Assembly (NCBI RefSeq): GCF_050633425.1
Contig: NZ_JBOEGM010000004.1
Span: 484,636-548,635 of the forward strand
Direction: 5' to 3'
DNA: 64,000 nucleotides
Source of the DNA: Pelagimonas sp050633425
GTDB taxonomy: Bacteria > Pseudomonadota > Alphaproteobacteria > Rhodobacterales > Rhodobacteraceae
Positions 1 through 8,695 of the stretch are shown in pieces (position 1 is the stretch's first letter; each line of letters starts with the position of its first letter). Position numbers and translations under genes: made by a program. The notes below the pieces were generated by a model. It saw only the letters and a list, made by a program, of their open reading frames with translations, ran no database searches and was not told where the DNA came from.

Positions 1-566
1 TGCCACTTGGTGGGCAGACGCTTTTGGATCGGGTGATTGAGCGGATTGAACCACAGGTGGCGGGGTTGGCGTTGAATGCCAATGGCGATGCGGTGCGGTT
101 TGATCGCTTCCGATTGCCGGTTGTGCCCGATAGCATCGCCGAATTTCCCGGCCCTCTTGCCGGGGTTCTGGCCGGGATGGATTGGGCCGCGTCGCGCGGG
201 GCCGATACGGTTGTGACGGTCGCCGCCGACACGCCGTTTTTCCCCGGTGATCTGGTGCCGCAATTGTTGCTGGCCGCGGATGGGCAAGAGCACCCGTTGG
301 TTATGGCCACCACTCCGCGCGGCGAAGGTAAAGTGCTAAAATCCGGCGGTGGGCGCAAGGTAAACCGGCACCCGACCTTTGGCATTTGGCCGGTTGCACT
401 GCGCGATGATCTGCGCGCAGCGTTAAACGATGGGCTGCGCAAAGTGGTGCTTTGGACCGACAAACATGATGGCCGCGAGGCGCTGTTTCCGGTGCACAGA
501 TTTGATCCGTTTTTCAACGTCAATACGCCCGAAGATTTGGCGGTGGCCGAAGGGTTTTTGACATGA
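1..566 (+). CDS. mobA: Molybdenum cofactor guanylyltransferase (5' end outside the window)
   Basis: MobA transfers GMP from GTP to molybdopterin, making the guanine dinucleotide form of the cofactor in the cytoplasm. The reading frame is open to the window edge. The first visible residues, PLGGQTLLDRVIER, are the internal family segment just after the N-terminal nucleotide-binding loop, so the true start lies upstream and about 187 residues are visible. Further family hallmarks are LALNANGD, the central VAADTPFFP stretch (usual form VPcDtPFlP) and the C-terminal FFNVNTPEDLA. The stop overlaps the next start as ATGA, implying translational coupling to the mobB-moeA fusion. The identity is secure; only the N-terminus is missing. 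Confidence 0.95.
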   Translation, partial: PLGGQTLLDRVIERIEPQVAGLALNANGDAVRFDRFRLPVVPDSIAEFPGPLAGVLAGMDWAASRGADTVVTVAADTPFFPGDLVPQLLLAADGQEHPLVMATTPRGEGKVLKSGGGRKVNRHPTFGIWPVALRDDLRAALNDGLRKVVLWTDKHDGREALFPVHRFDPFFNVNTPEDLAVAEGFLT

Positions 567-2329
567 GAGTGTTTGGCGTCACCGGATGGAAGAATGCGGG
601 CAAGACCGGGTTGATGGAGCGGCTGGTGTCCGAGATCACAGCACGCGGGTTTTCGGTAAGCACGGTCAAGCATGCCCATCACGCCTTTGACGTCGATCAC
701 GAGGGGCGCGACAGTTACCGGCACCGCGCGGCGGGCGCGCAGGAGGTGATGCTGGCCTCGGGCGTGCGTGTGGCGCAGATGACCGAATTGCGTGGCGATG
801 CAGAACCGCCCTTGGATGCGCTTTTGGCGCGGCTCAAACCCGTCGATCTGGTGTTGATCGAAGGGTATAAACGCGAGGGGCATCCCAAGATTGAGGCGTT
901 TCGAGAGGTAGCGGGACATGATTTGATTGCGCCCAAGGATGCGACGATCAAGGCGGTGGCGTCGGATGTCACGTTGGACGTGGACCGACCGGTTTTTGAT
1001 TTAGATGACACAGCGGCGATTGCGGATTTTGTTTTGCGCTCTGTTGGGTTGATCGAGGATACGCCGCAACCGACATCCGCTTTAAAACCTCCGCCGTTGA
1101 AAAACGACTGTTTTGCGCTGCCTCCCGGTGTGAATTGGACGCCGGTTGATGAAGCGTTGGAGGCACTGCGGGATCGGTTGAAACCCGTTGTTGGGCAAGA
1201 GGTTGTGCCACTGATGCAGGCTGCTGGCCGAGTTTTGGCCGTGGATTTGGTGGCGAAACGATCCAACCCGCCGCTGCCAAATACCGCCGTGGATGGCTAT
1301 GGCTTTGCCGGTGGGGTCCCGGGTGAGGCGGTCTTTCCCTTGGTCGAAGGCCGGGCTGCGGCGGGAGTGCCGTTTCAAGGCATAGTGCCTGCTGGTCATG
1401 CCATCCGCGTGTTGACCGGCGCGGCACTTCCCGACGGCGTGGACACCGTTGTGCTCGAGGAAGATTGCGCGATCAGCGATACGCAAATTGCGTTCAACGG
1501 CCCGGTCAAACAGGGGGCGAACACCCGCAAGGCAGGTGAGGACATGGCCGAGGGTGACATCGCGTTGCCCATTGGCCGGGTGTTGACCCCAGCGGATTTG
1601 GCCTTGGCCGCGGCAATTGGGTTTGGCGCGTTGCCGGTATATCGCCCGCTGCGCGTTGGGGTTTTGTCGACCGGGGATGAATTGGTTGAACCGGGACAAG
1701 AGGCCCAACCGGGGCAAATCTTTGATGCCAATCGCCCGATGCTTTTGGCGGCGATTGCGCGATTTGGCTATGAGGCCGTTGATCTTGGTCGGGTGGCTGA
1801 TAGCCGGGAGGCTTTGCGGGGTCAGTTGGACGACGCAGCGGCCAAGGTGGACGTTATCTTGACCTCCGGCGGGGCATCCGCGGGCGATGAGGATCATGTT
1901 TCGGCGTTGTTGCGAGAAAGCGGAGCCTTGGCGGAATGGCGGATTGCATTGAAGCCGGGTCGGCCTTTGGCGCTTGGGATATGGGGCGGGGTGCCGGTGT
2001 TTGGCCTGCCGGGGAACCCGGTTGCCGCCTTTGTCTGTACCTTGATATTTGCACGCCCGTCGTTGTCTGTTTTGGCCGGGAGCGGTTGGCGCAAGCCTGC
2101 GTATTTTGATCTGCCAGCGGCGTTTGCCAAGCGCAAGAAACCGGGGCGGCGTGAGTATCTGCGCGCGCGTATGCGGGATGGCCGGGCCGAAGTGTTCAAG
2201 TCTGAGGGATCGGGGCGCGTGTCTGGCCTGAGCTGGGGCGAAGGGTTGGTCGAGCTTGGCGATGAGGCGCGTGATATAGCCGAGGGCGACTTGGTTCGGT
2301 TCTATCCATATGGTAGCTTTAGCCTGTAA
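563..2329 (+). CDS. moeA: MobB-MoeA fusion protein (molybdenum cofactor synthesis)
   Basis: The 588-residue protein joins two cofactor enzymes. Residues 1 to about 165 are MobB-like: a P-loop (GWKNAGKTGLMERL), the VKHAHHAFDVDHEG segment and the LVLIEGYKREG motif. MobB is a GTP-binding adaptor of MobA. Residues about 190 to 588 are MoeA, which inserts molybdate into adenylylated molybdopterin; visible motifs are NTAVDGYGF, RVLTGAALP, VGVLSTGDELVEPG, SGGASAGDEDHV, and LKPGRPLALG with GLPGNPVA. The start overlaps the mobA stop by four bases. Known MoeA and MobB are each about the length of the corresponding half, so this is a true fusion and not a missed stop. Guanine-dinucleotide synthesis and metal insertion are thereby encoded in one transcript. 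Confidence 0.95.
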   Translation: MRVFGVTGWKNAGKTGLMERLVSEITARGFSVSTVKHAHHAFDVDHEGRDSYRHRAAGAQEVMLASGVRVAQMTELRGDAEPPLDALLARLKPVDLVLIEGYKREGHPKIEAFREVAGHDLIAPKDATIKAVASDVTLDVDRPVFDLDDTAAIADFVLRSVGLIEDTPQPTSALKPPPLKNDCFALPPGVNWTPVDEALEALRDRLKPVVGQEVVPLMQAAGRVLAVDLVAKRSNPPLPNTAVDGYGFAGGVPGEAVFPLVEGRAAAGVPFQGIVPAGHAIRVLTGAALPDGVDTVVLEEDCAISDTQIAFNGPVKQGANTRKAGEDMAEGDIALPIGRVLTPADLALAAAIGFGALPVYRPLRVGVLSTGDELVEPGQEAQPGQIFDANRPMLLAAIARFGYEAVDLGRVADSREALRGQLDDAAAKVDVILTSGGASAGDEDHVSALLRESGALAEWRIALKPGRPLALGIWGGVPVFGLPGNPVAAFVCTLIFARPSLSVLAGSGWRKPAYFDLPAAFAKRKKPGRREYLRARMRDGRAEVFKSEGSGRVSGLSWGEGLVELGDEARDIAEGDLVRFYPYGSFSL

Positions 2330-2351
2330 ACTTGTGAGTGGAGAGTAGTCG

Positions 2352-3311
2352 GTGACCCATGTTTTACCGTCGCAGCGGCGTAGTTTTCTGACGTATACCG
2401 GCATGGAAACCTATCTGCTGTATTCCAAAGGGCTTGATCTTCCGGGGTTTGCGATCTTCCCGCTGTTGGAAACCGACGAAGGGCGCAGCCAATTGCGCCA
2501 GATTTATAGCCGCCAGTTGTTGATCACCAGTTCGCTTGGGCTTGGCTCGATCCTCGAGGCCCCAACGTGGACGGCACATCGGGATCGTGGCGGCGCGCTT
2601 GGCTATTCACCGCAAAGATTGCGCGAGCTGAGCATTCAGGCGATTGGCCTGATTGAGGATATTCGCAGCGCCTATCAGGACGAAGATCACCAAGATCGGT
2701 TCGACACGCCCTGTTTGCTCAGTGCGAATATCGGGCCGCGCGGTGATGCCTATGCCCCCAGCGATCAAATGAGCGCGAAAGCCGCTGAGTTTTATCACCT
2801 TGAGCAGATTTCGGCTTTGTCCCAGACAAATCTGGATTTGGTGACGGCCTATACAATCGGCTATCCGAACGAGGCCGTCGGTATCGTTAACGCCGCCATG
2901 TCGTTGGATCTGCCGGTGGTGATTTCGTTTACTGTTGAGCTTGATGGAAAGTTGCTTTGCGGCATGTCTTTGGCGGATGCCATTGCCGAGGTGGACAAGC
3001 AAACCAACAGCTATGCCAGCTATTTTATGGTGAATTGCGCCCATCCCGACCATTTTGGAGATGTGCTGCGCGCTGGGGTTTGCCCGGAGCGGCTTCAAGG
3101 GATTGTCGCCAATGCGTCGCGCTGTAGCCACGCCGAGCTTGAGACCGCTGAAACGCTTGATTCCGGCGATCCGACTGAATTGGCGCGGCAGTTGTCGGCG
3201 TTTAAGCTCGCCAATGATCAGATCACCGTTTTAGGCGGCTGTTGTGGCACCGATATGAGCCATCTGATTGATATAGGAATGCGAATGCGGTCGATCGACA
3301 ATAGCGCTTGA
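2352..3311 (+). CDS. Homocysteine S-methyltransferase family protein
   Basis: A 319-residue homocysteine S-methyltransferase domain. The C-terminal GGCCGTD motif supplies two zinc-ligand cysteines, and a third cysteine is expected in the FMVNCAHPDHF segment near residue 228; this is the thiol-activating zinc site of the family. The start is GTG, preceded by GGAGAG about six bases upstream, 22 bases after the mobB-moeA stop, so it may be co-transcribed. Such enzymes transfer methyl from S-methylmethionine, betaine or a related donor to homocysteine; the donor cannot be told from sequence. There is no cobalamin-binding domain, which excludes a complete MetH. Confidence 0.85.
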   Translation: MTHVLPSQRRSFLTYTGMETYLLYSKGLDLPGFAIFPLLETDEGRSQLRQIYSRQLLITSSLGLGSILEAPTWTAHRDRGGALGYSPQRLRELSIQAIGLIEDIRSAYQDEDHQDRFDTPCLLSANIGPRGDAYAPSDQMSAKAAEFYHLEQISALSQTNLDLVTAYTIGYPNEAVGIVNAAMSLDLPVVISFTVELDGKLLCGMSLADAIAEVDKQTNSYASYFMVNCAHPDHFGDVLRAGVCPERLQGIVANASRCSHAELETAETLDSGDPTELARQLSAFKLANDQITVLGGCCGTDMSHLIDIGMRMRSIDNSA

Positions 3312-3320
3312 GCGCGCAGG

Positions 3321-4325
3321 TCAGTCAAACGTGCCAGCAACACGTCCCAAAAGCATAAAGGCGCGCGAGGTGCGGGTGCCTGCCAGTTCCTGAAGTTCGG
3401 CGTCACTGGCATGTTGTTCGAATTGAACGATATTTTGATCGTATCGGCGCAGGAAATGATGCGCGGCATCGCGGAAAATCGGATCTTGTTTCATGCGCCC
3501 GGCAGTGAGGGCCAGCGATGAACGATCACGGACGCCCCCCAAGGCGGCAACTTCGCGGCCCCGTTTGCCATGGGCAAAGGCGCGCCACACTTCAGGGCGG
3601 GCGAGATCGGGGCGCAGGTCATCCATGTAGATGCCGTCTTGGCTCATCAGGGTCAAAACATCCTGCGCGGCTTGGATCAGCTGCGCGGCCTGACGATCTT
3701 TGAGAGCACGACGCAGGGCGGCAAAACCTTCGGTATCATCGGCGGTTTCGGGGAAGTGCAGGGCGCGGATGAAGTCTTCGTTCGAAAGCGGAGGACGGTG
3801 CGCTTCGGCAGGGGTGCCAAGCGACAGGGCGGGCTGATCTTCTTCGACAGGCGGGTTTGGCTCGGGCGCGATTTGCTGAACAGGATCGGCCTGACGCATG
3901 CCGACAAGCATCGCCAGAGTGGTTTCCTGGTTCTTCTGAGTGCTGGCGATTTCGTCGAGGCGTTTCAGCACCGCAGGGTGGGGCGTTTCGTTGCGGCCGG
4001 TCTGGGCTTGGTTGACATAGGCCTGACGGATCGCATCAATCGCGGCGGCCAAACGGGCGCTTTCTTCGCGCATCACACGGGTTGAGCGGACCGTCATCGC
4101 GGCGACCCAAATCAAGGCAACCGGCATCATAATGACCATTGCCTTGAGCAAAAAGCTCATGCCTTGGGATTCGCTTGGTTCGCCGGTCAGGAAATAGCTG
4201 CCCGACAAGAGCAGCCACACGATAGTGGCCGCCAGCGCCGCCATTTCGATCGAGGTGATCCCCGATACGGCGGTGCGGTCATACAGACCAGCAGGGGTCG
4301 GGCGGGCTTCTTTACGGTCGGCCAT
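3321..4325 (-). CDS. Conserved membrane protein of unknown function, downstream of greA
   Basis: 334 residues from the ATG at 4325. A longer reading from 4379 would run into greA, and MADRKEAR is the more natural start. Two hydrophobic segments near residues 27 to 48 (AALAATIVWLLLSGSYFL) and 58 to 80 (LLKAMVIMMPVALIWVAAM) are followed by a helical, possibly coiled-coil stretch (REESARLAAAIDAIRQAY), a proline-rich linker and a soluble C-terminal domain. I recognise no catalytic motif. The layout suggests an inner-membrane protein with its C-terminal domain in the cytoplasm. It begins 10 bases after the greA stop and is probably co-transcribed with greA. The function is unknown. Confidence 0.8.
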   Translation of the reverse strand: MADRKEARPTPAGLYDRTAVSGITSIEMAALAATIVWLLLSGSYFLTGEPSESQGMSFLLKAMVIMMPVALIWVAAMTVRSTRVMREESARLAAAIDAIRQAYVNQAQTGRNETPHPAVLKRLDEIASTQKNQETTLAMLVGMRQADPVQQIAPEPNPPVEEDQPALSLGTPAEAHRPPLSNEDFIRALHFPETADDTEGFAALRRALKDRQAAQLIQAAQDVLTLMSQDGIYMDDLRPDLARPEVWRAFAHGKRGREVAALGGVRDRSSLALTAGRMKQDPIFRDAAHHFLRRYDQNIVQFEQHASDAELQELAGTRTSRAFMLLGRVAGTFD

Positions 4326-4335
4326 GCTGCTTTGG

Positions 4336-4806
4336 CTACTTAAAAACGACGTCGAGGATTTCGTAGGACTTGACCCCACCGGGGGTGCGCACTTCGACGC
4401 TGTCGCCTTCTTCTTTGCCGATCAGGCCGCGCGCGATAGGAGATTTGACGTTGAGCAAGCTCTTTTCAATATTGGCCTCGTGTTCGCCCACGATCTGCCA
4501 CGTCTTTTCTTCGTCGGTGTCTTCGTCAACCAAGGTCACGGTTGCCCCAAATTTGATCGAGCCGGACAAGGTGGTGGGATCAATCACTTCGGCAAGCGAG
4601 ATCACGCCTTCAAGTTCTTTGATGCGGCCTTCGATAAAGCCCTGCTTTTCCCGCGCAGAATGGTATTCGGCATTTTCTTTCAGATCGCCCAGCTCACGTG
4701 CTTCGGCGATGGCCTGAATGATGGTCGGGCGCTCAACGGATTTGAGCTGTTTGAGTTCGGTTTCCAAATCGGTGAAACCGGCGCGGGTCATCGGGAACTT
4801 GTCCAT
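4336..4806 (-). CDS. greA: Transcription elongation factor GreA
   Basis: 156 residues, the normal GreA length. The N-terminal coiled coil carries the family signatures MTRAGFTDLETELKQL and LGDLKENAEYHSARE, whose acidic tip enters the RNA polymerase secondary channel and stimulates cleavage of backtracked RNA. The C-terminal FKBP-like domain ends in SPIARGLIGKEEGDSVEVR and GGVKSYEILDV. The start MDKFPMTRAG matches the typical GreA N-terminus. It is the first gene of a two-gene minus-strand unit with the membrane protein at 3321. Confidence 0.97.
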   Translation of the reverse strand: MDKFPMTRAGFTDLETELKQLKSVERPTIIQAIAEARELGDLKENAEYHSAREKQGFIEGRIKELEGVISLAEVIDPTTLSGSIKFGATVTLVDEDTDEEKTWQIVGEHEANIEKSLLNVKSPIARGLIGKEEGDSVEVRTPGGVKSYEILDVVFK

Positions 4807-4962
4807 CTCGTACTATCCGTTCTTCTTATTCGTGTTGGGCGGGCGGTCCCATGGGCCCATCCCCGTATCGGCCACAATGTGCGTATGCCCCGGTGCATTG
4901 CAACAGGACAATGATAAAGTCCAGCAAAAGGCGGCGTTTTACTGCCCGTCGGCGTTTGTTGG

Positions 4963-5142
4963 CTAGAGTTCCGGGCAGCCGGTGCCGCCAATTCCATCTT
5001 CGCCTGACTGACACGGATCAATAGATTCCATCACAACGGGTTCAGCTTGGGGGGCAGGCGAGGGCGCTTTGAGCTGATCTAATGGCGCGGAACAGGCCGC
5101 CAGGCCAAGCGCCAAGAGGAACGCAAAAAAGAGTCGGGTCAT
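4963..5142 (-). CDS. Small predicted lipoprotein (59 residues)
   Basis: A short gene read from the minus strand. It starts with MTRLFFAFLLALGLAACS, a signal peptide ending in a lipobox (LAAC) with the lipid-accepting cysteine at residue 17. The mature part is about 43 residues, proline-rich (SPAPQAEP), with two further cysteines (DPCQSG and GTGCPEL) that could form a disulfide in the periplasm. Its ATG overlaps the TGA of the DUF6502 gene as ATGA, so it is probably translationally coupled to it. I do not recognise the family. Lipobox and overlap together make it likely real. Confidence 0.75.
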   Translation of the reverse strand: MTRLFFAFLLALGLAACSAPLDQLKAPSPAPQAEPVVMESIDPCQSGEDGIGGTGCPEL

Positions 5143-5894
5143 TGGCGGGCAACCTTGGTTGAGAAGAAATAGGCCCCGGCGCGAAAGCGATGAGTGCCGG
5201 TGTTGTCGTTTTGGGCTTTCATCGCGCTGGCCTGGGTGTTGAGGTCGGTCAAGAGCGCGGTTTGACCCGTCTGGTAGGCTGTATCAAGCGCGTCGATCTG
5301 TGTTTGGGTGAGGCCGGTGTAATGCACTGCCCGTTCAAAATGGGCCGGGTCAGCGCCCAGCACGTTTTCGCAGGCGGCCATCAGGTGATCCCCGGTGTTT
5401 TCGGACAGGTATGACATTTGTTCGTCGCTGCCGCGCAACGGAACATAGGCGGCTTCGATCAGCGTAATGTCCTGGCCCACCGCAACGGTTCCCGCCGCTT
5501 GCAATGTGTCAAGCATGGTGCGGGGGTGGATATCTTGCCGGATGTCGCGCGCCAGTGCTTCAAAGGATGGGGCCGGGCCATTGCGGGGCAGGGCGATGGG
5601 CAAGCCGTTTTGGGTGAGATCCGGGTCGCTTTGCCATTTGGCCACAAGCCGACTGAGCGGATTGGCGCGGGGTGCCTTGCGTTCAAAAGCCCGCAGGCGC
5701 GCAATATCGCGGCGTTGCAAGCCGGTCATGACAGACAGACGGCTGTCGGTGATTTTTCCACCGATTTTCTCGCGGGCTGCCTGTTCTTGCGCCGCTTGGA
5801 CGTAGTGGCCCTTTAGTCTTTCTGACAGTTCAGAAAAGGCGACACCGCGTGCTACCATCAGGCGGGCCAAAGCGGCGAGGATTGAGTCGAACAT
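5139..5894 (-). CDS. DUF6502 family protein, probable DNA-binding regulator
   Basis: 251 residues from the ATG at 5894; MPAM at 5903 is an alternative. The longest open frame begins at 5960, but that would place both palindromic sites inside the coding region, so the shorter start is preferred. The N-terminal half has the DUF6502 pattern: LARLMVARGVAFSELSERLK, then a helix-turn-helix-like stretch at residues 47 to 68 (DSRLSVMTGLQRRDIARL). The rest is helical and unassigned. It lies divergent from the von Willebrand A lipoprotein gene at 5987 with twin palindromes between, and is coupled by ATGA to a small lipoprotein gene. Autoregulation and control of the divergent gene are inferred from this layout. 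Confidence 0.75.
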   Translation of the reverse strand: MFDSILAALARLMVARGVAFSELSERLKGHYVQAAQEQAAREKIGGKITDSRLSVMTGLQRRDIARLRAFERKAPRANPLSRLVAKWQSDPDLTQNGLPIALPRNGPAPSFEALARDIRQDIHPRTMLDTLQAAGTVAVGQDITLIEAAYVPLRGSDEQMSYLSENTGDHLMAACENVLGADPAHFERAVHYTGLTQTQIDALDTAYQTGQTALLTDLNTQASAMKAQNDNTGTHRFRAGAYFFSTKVARQ

Positions 5895-5905
5895 GGCTGG
5901 CATAA

Positions 5906-5920
5906 TGTGCAGATTGCACA
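5906..5920. promoter_or_regulatory. Palindromic operator-like site 1 (TGTGC-N5-GCACA)
   Basis: TGTGCAGATTGCACA is a perfect inverted repeat with five-base arms or longer. It lies between the divergent DUF6502 and von Willebrand A genes, immediately upstream of the DUF6502 start. The same arms and spacing recur at 5954. The DUF6502 protein, which has a helix-turn-helix-like segment, is the likeliest ligand (inference). Confidence 0.55.
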
Positions 5921-5953
5921 TTTTGGTTGCCAGAAGCAATGGCTTTGAGTTAA

Positions 5954-5968
5954 TGTGCATTTAGCACA
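5954..5968. promoter_or_regulatory. Palindromic operator-like site 2 (TGTGC-N5-GCACA)
   Basis: TGTGCATTTAGCACA has the same arms and the same five-base spacer length as site 1, 48 bases away centre to centre. It lies just upstream of the ribosome binding site (AGGAGGT at 5974-5980) of the gene at 5987, a place where a bound protein would block transcription of that gene. Confidence 0.55.
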
Positions 5969-5986
5969 TTTTCAGGAGGTGTGGTG

Positions 5987-7312
5987 ATGACAGGCGCTTT
6001 GATGATTGCAAGACGGCATAAAACAAAGGGGCGTTTGCTGGCCTTGATTGCCTGCGCAGGGGTTCTGGCCGGTTGTTCCGCCCCTGACAGCCTGTCCGAT
6101 TTTGACGCAGGAACAAGCTCTGCACGAAAATCTGCCGACGCGGCGATGGTAGAGCCGGCTTTGGCAGAGGTCGCAGCTGAACCGATGATGGCTCCTGAAG
6201 CACCAGCCATCGGAACGTCGCCCCGCGCCCGCCGAGGTGTTGTGACTGCTGGTGACATTGATGATGCGCTGAACCTGCCTGCGTTCAAGCGTTACCAAGC
6301 GCGGGCGGCCAAGGAGCTTGACCTGCCCCGCGCCAATTTGCTCACGCCGATCCAAATCCAGATGGTTGGTCCAAATGGCAAGCCTGCGCCGGGGGTATCT
6401 TATAGCCTGCGCACCGTGGGGACACCGGACCCGTTTCACAAAGGCTATTCTGGTGTTGATGGGCGGATTTCGGTCTTTCCGGCCTCGCTCGGGGCGGGGC
6501 GGCAAAACAAGGTTGAGTTGCGCGCCTTTGACAATGGTGAAGAGGTTCTGCGCGAGGTGATTGGCGCGGGCGGATGGAGCCAGGTGACGGTTCCGGCGAC
6601 GGATGGTTGGAACCCGGATTTTCTCGACCTGGTGTTTGTCTTTGATACAACGGGCAGCATGGGCGATGAGCTGGCTTGGTTGACCAAGGAATTTTCAGGC
6701 ATCGTTCGGCAAGCGCGCCGTGCTGCGCCGGGTGTGAATATTCGCTATGGGTTGGTCGCCTATCGCGATGAGGGCGATGCCTATGACGTGCAAAATTATG
6801 GGTTTACCGACCAGAAGCGGCAGATGCAGAGCTGGCTCAAACGGCTGATCGCCGATGGCGGTGGCGATTACCCTGAGGCGGCAGATCGCGCTATGCAAGC
6901 AGCGGTGAATCTCGATTGGCGGCGTGGCAAGGGCGAGCGGATCATCTTTCACATCGCGGATGCACCGCCACATAAACAAGACGCCCTGTCCTATATCCGC
7001 GCCGCGCAAGTTGCCGCTGGCCAACAGGTACAGATCTTTGGGCTTGGGGCCAGTGGGGTGGGTGCCGAGAGCGAATACCTGATGCGACAGGCGTCAGTTT
7101 TGTCTGGGGGGCGTTACATGTTCCTGACCGATGATTCAGGGGTTGGATATAGCCACGCAGAGCCCAAAATCGCCTGTTATCAGGTGACGACGCTCAAGGA
7201 TTTGCTGGTGCGGGTTCTGGCCTCAGAACTTAGCGGCCAACGTCAGGAAGCCGCGAGCCAAGCGGTGATCCGAGAGGTGGGCAATTACAAAAACGGGCAA
7301 TGCGCGCAATAG
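5987..7312 (+). CDS. von Willebrand factor A domain lipoprotein
   Basis: 441 residues from the ATG at 5987, which follows AGGAGGT by six bases; GTG at 5981 is a weaker alternative. The signal peptide ends in a lipobox (LAGC, cysteine near residue 30), giving a lipid-anchored periplasmic protein. A linker leads to a domain with an Ig or carboxypeptidase-regulatory flavour (residues about 115 to 200). Then follows a VWA domain from about 214, with the metal-ion-dependent adhesion site FDTTGSMGDE near 220 and IIFHIADAPPH later. VWA domains bind protein partners through a coordinated Mg ion. The partner is unknown. Transcription diverges from the DUF6502 gene across two shared palindromes. Confidence 0.85.
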   Translation: MTGALMIARRHKTKGRLLALIACAGVLAGCSAPDSLSDFDAGTSSARKSADAAMVEPALAEVAAEPMMAPEAPAIGTSPRARRGVVTAGDIDDALNLPAFKRYQARAAKELDLPRANLLTPIQIQMVGPNGKPAPGVSYSLRTVGTPDPFHKGYSGVDGRISVFPASLGAGRQNKVELRAFDNGEEVLREVIGAGGWSQVTVPATDGWNPDFLDLVFVFDTTGSMGDELAWLTKEFSGIVRQARRAAPGVNIRYGLVAYRDEGDAYDVQNYGFTDQKRQMQSWLKRLIADGGGDYPEAADRAMQAAVNLDWRRGKGERIIFHIADAPPHKQDALSYIRAAQVAAGQQVQIFGLGASGVGAESEYLMRQASVLSGGRYMFLTDDSGVGYSHAEPKIACYQVTTLKDLLVRVLASELSGQRQEAASQAVIREVGNYKNGQCAQ

Positions 7313-7405
7313 ATCAGGGCGGTACAGAGCCTGTCATTCCTGACATTTGACTTGCTTGGTGGCTGTCTTACGCTGTCGGCATTATTGCCAAAAGTGAGAA
7401 TTGCC

Positions 7406-8434
7406 ATGATCTGTTTCAAACCTGCCCTTGCGGGACTGTTGTTGTTTGCCGGAATGACCCATGCGCAGGGTATCGAAAGCATGAGCGTGTCGCCTGATGG
7501 GCAAACCGTTTTGATAAGCGCTGCGAACCGTGTGGTTTATACGGTTGGGGCTGACACGCTTGAGGTATCGAGCCGCCGCTATATTCCTGAAATGGTGCGA
7601 CAGATCATTCACAGTGACGATGGCGCGTTGGTCTATCTGCGGGACGAAGAAGAACAGCTGATCGCGTATAATAGTGCCGATATGGCGCAAGTCTGGCGGA
7701 TCGAGGGGGCCGATGAGGTCGTTTATGATGGTGTAAACGGTGTTCTTGCGGTGCTGGATGAACATTGGAAAGACGATTCCATTCGTTTGGTGGCGGCCGA
7801 CACTGGCAACCAGATGACGCGCGTGGCGCTGGGCAAGATCAAATCAGACATGCTGGCGCTTGGGCCGGACGCGAAATCGGCGCTGATCCTGACGCAAAGC
7901 TCCAAAAGCGATGTGGAGACCAGCCAAGAACAGCCCGCAGACCTGAACAAACTGCAAAAGGCTGAGTTTAAGCAAAAGACCGATGGCTATGTCTCGACGG
8001 TGATCACTGTCGATTTTGATCTTGGCGAATTCACCACATCCGAGAGCCATTACCGCGTTTCTTATCCGCATCAGGTTCGGATGATGGGCGACAAGATGAT
8101 GGTCCTGCGTTCGAATATTGATAGTGCGCTGGTCGGGGCGGATGGTTCGGCCAAATTGATTGATCTGGGAGAGGATTATTTCAATGCCGCGATGGTTGAT
8201 AATGCCGGCAAGACCTTTGTTCTGACCAATGGCGTCGATCTGCGCTTTGTTCCTGTGGATGGCGGATCGGCCGAAGGTTTGTTGACGGCGCAGCGTTTGC
8301 CCGGTGGACCCGCAGAATGGGTGACGGCGACCGCCGAGGGCAAAGACGGCACGCTGTATTTTGGGACAAACGCATCGCGCCTGTTCAAAGTTTCGGCGGA
8401 TCGCGGTTCGGTGCAAGCGGTGGCGGTCTACTAA
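7406..8434 (+). CDS. Exported beta-propeller-like protein
   Basis: 342 residues from the ATG at 7406, chosen because it begins a clean signal peptide (MICFKPALAGLLLFAGMTHAQG). The mature protein shows WD40/YVTN-like periodicity: ESMSVSPDGQTVLISA, QIIHSDDGALVYLRD and KDGTLYFGTNASRLFKVSADRGSVQ. This suggests a propeller acting as a binding scaffold in the periplasm. No catalytic residues are recognised. It follows the VWA lipoprotein gene by about 90 bases on the same strand and may act with it at the envelope, but that is inference from position only. Confidence 0.7.
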   Translation: MICFKPALAGLLLFAGMTHAQGIESMSVSPDGQTVLISAANRVVYTVGADTLEVSSRRYIPEMVRQIIHSDDGALVYLRDEEEQLIAYNSADMAQVWRIEGADEVVYDGVNGVLAVLDEHWKDDSIRLVAADTGNQMTRVALGKIKSDMLALGPDAKSALILTQSSKSDVETSQEQPADLNKLQKAEFKQKTDGYVSTVITVDFDLGEFTTSESHYRVSYPHQVRMMGDKMMVLRSNIDSALVGADGSAKLIDLGEDYFNAAMVDNAGKTFVLTNGVDLRFVPVDGGSAEGLLTAQRLPGGPAEWVTATAEGKDGTLYFGTNASRLFKVSADRGSVQAVAVY

Positions 8435-8695
8435 TCCCAAGCAAATGAAGGAGTTTGTTAGCGCTGACGGTTCGCCGCAGCGCGCGAATCTTTGGTTGCG
8501 ATGCCCAGAGCGTTCCCCGGCGCCTTCGTCCCTGCTCCAAGGCACCGGGCAAGGAAATTACGTGAAAACGTCGTTTTTCTTTAACATTCTGTTGCATTCG
8601 TTCAAACCGACGCCGTGTTCTGATTGACCAATGCTGCGCTGCCGCGCTACCTCTGCACCGGAAGAAAAATAGCCAATTCCCGGGAGGACACCGGC

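Noticed and set aside
1082..2404. 440-codon minus-strand frame across the mobB-moeA fusion
   Set aside because: A shadow of the well-supported plus-strand gene; arginine/proline/glutamine-rich translation without domains.
5895..5960. Longer N-terminus for the DUF6502 protein starting at 5960
   Set aside because: It would cover both palindromic sites, and family members begin near the LARLMVARG segment.
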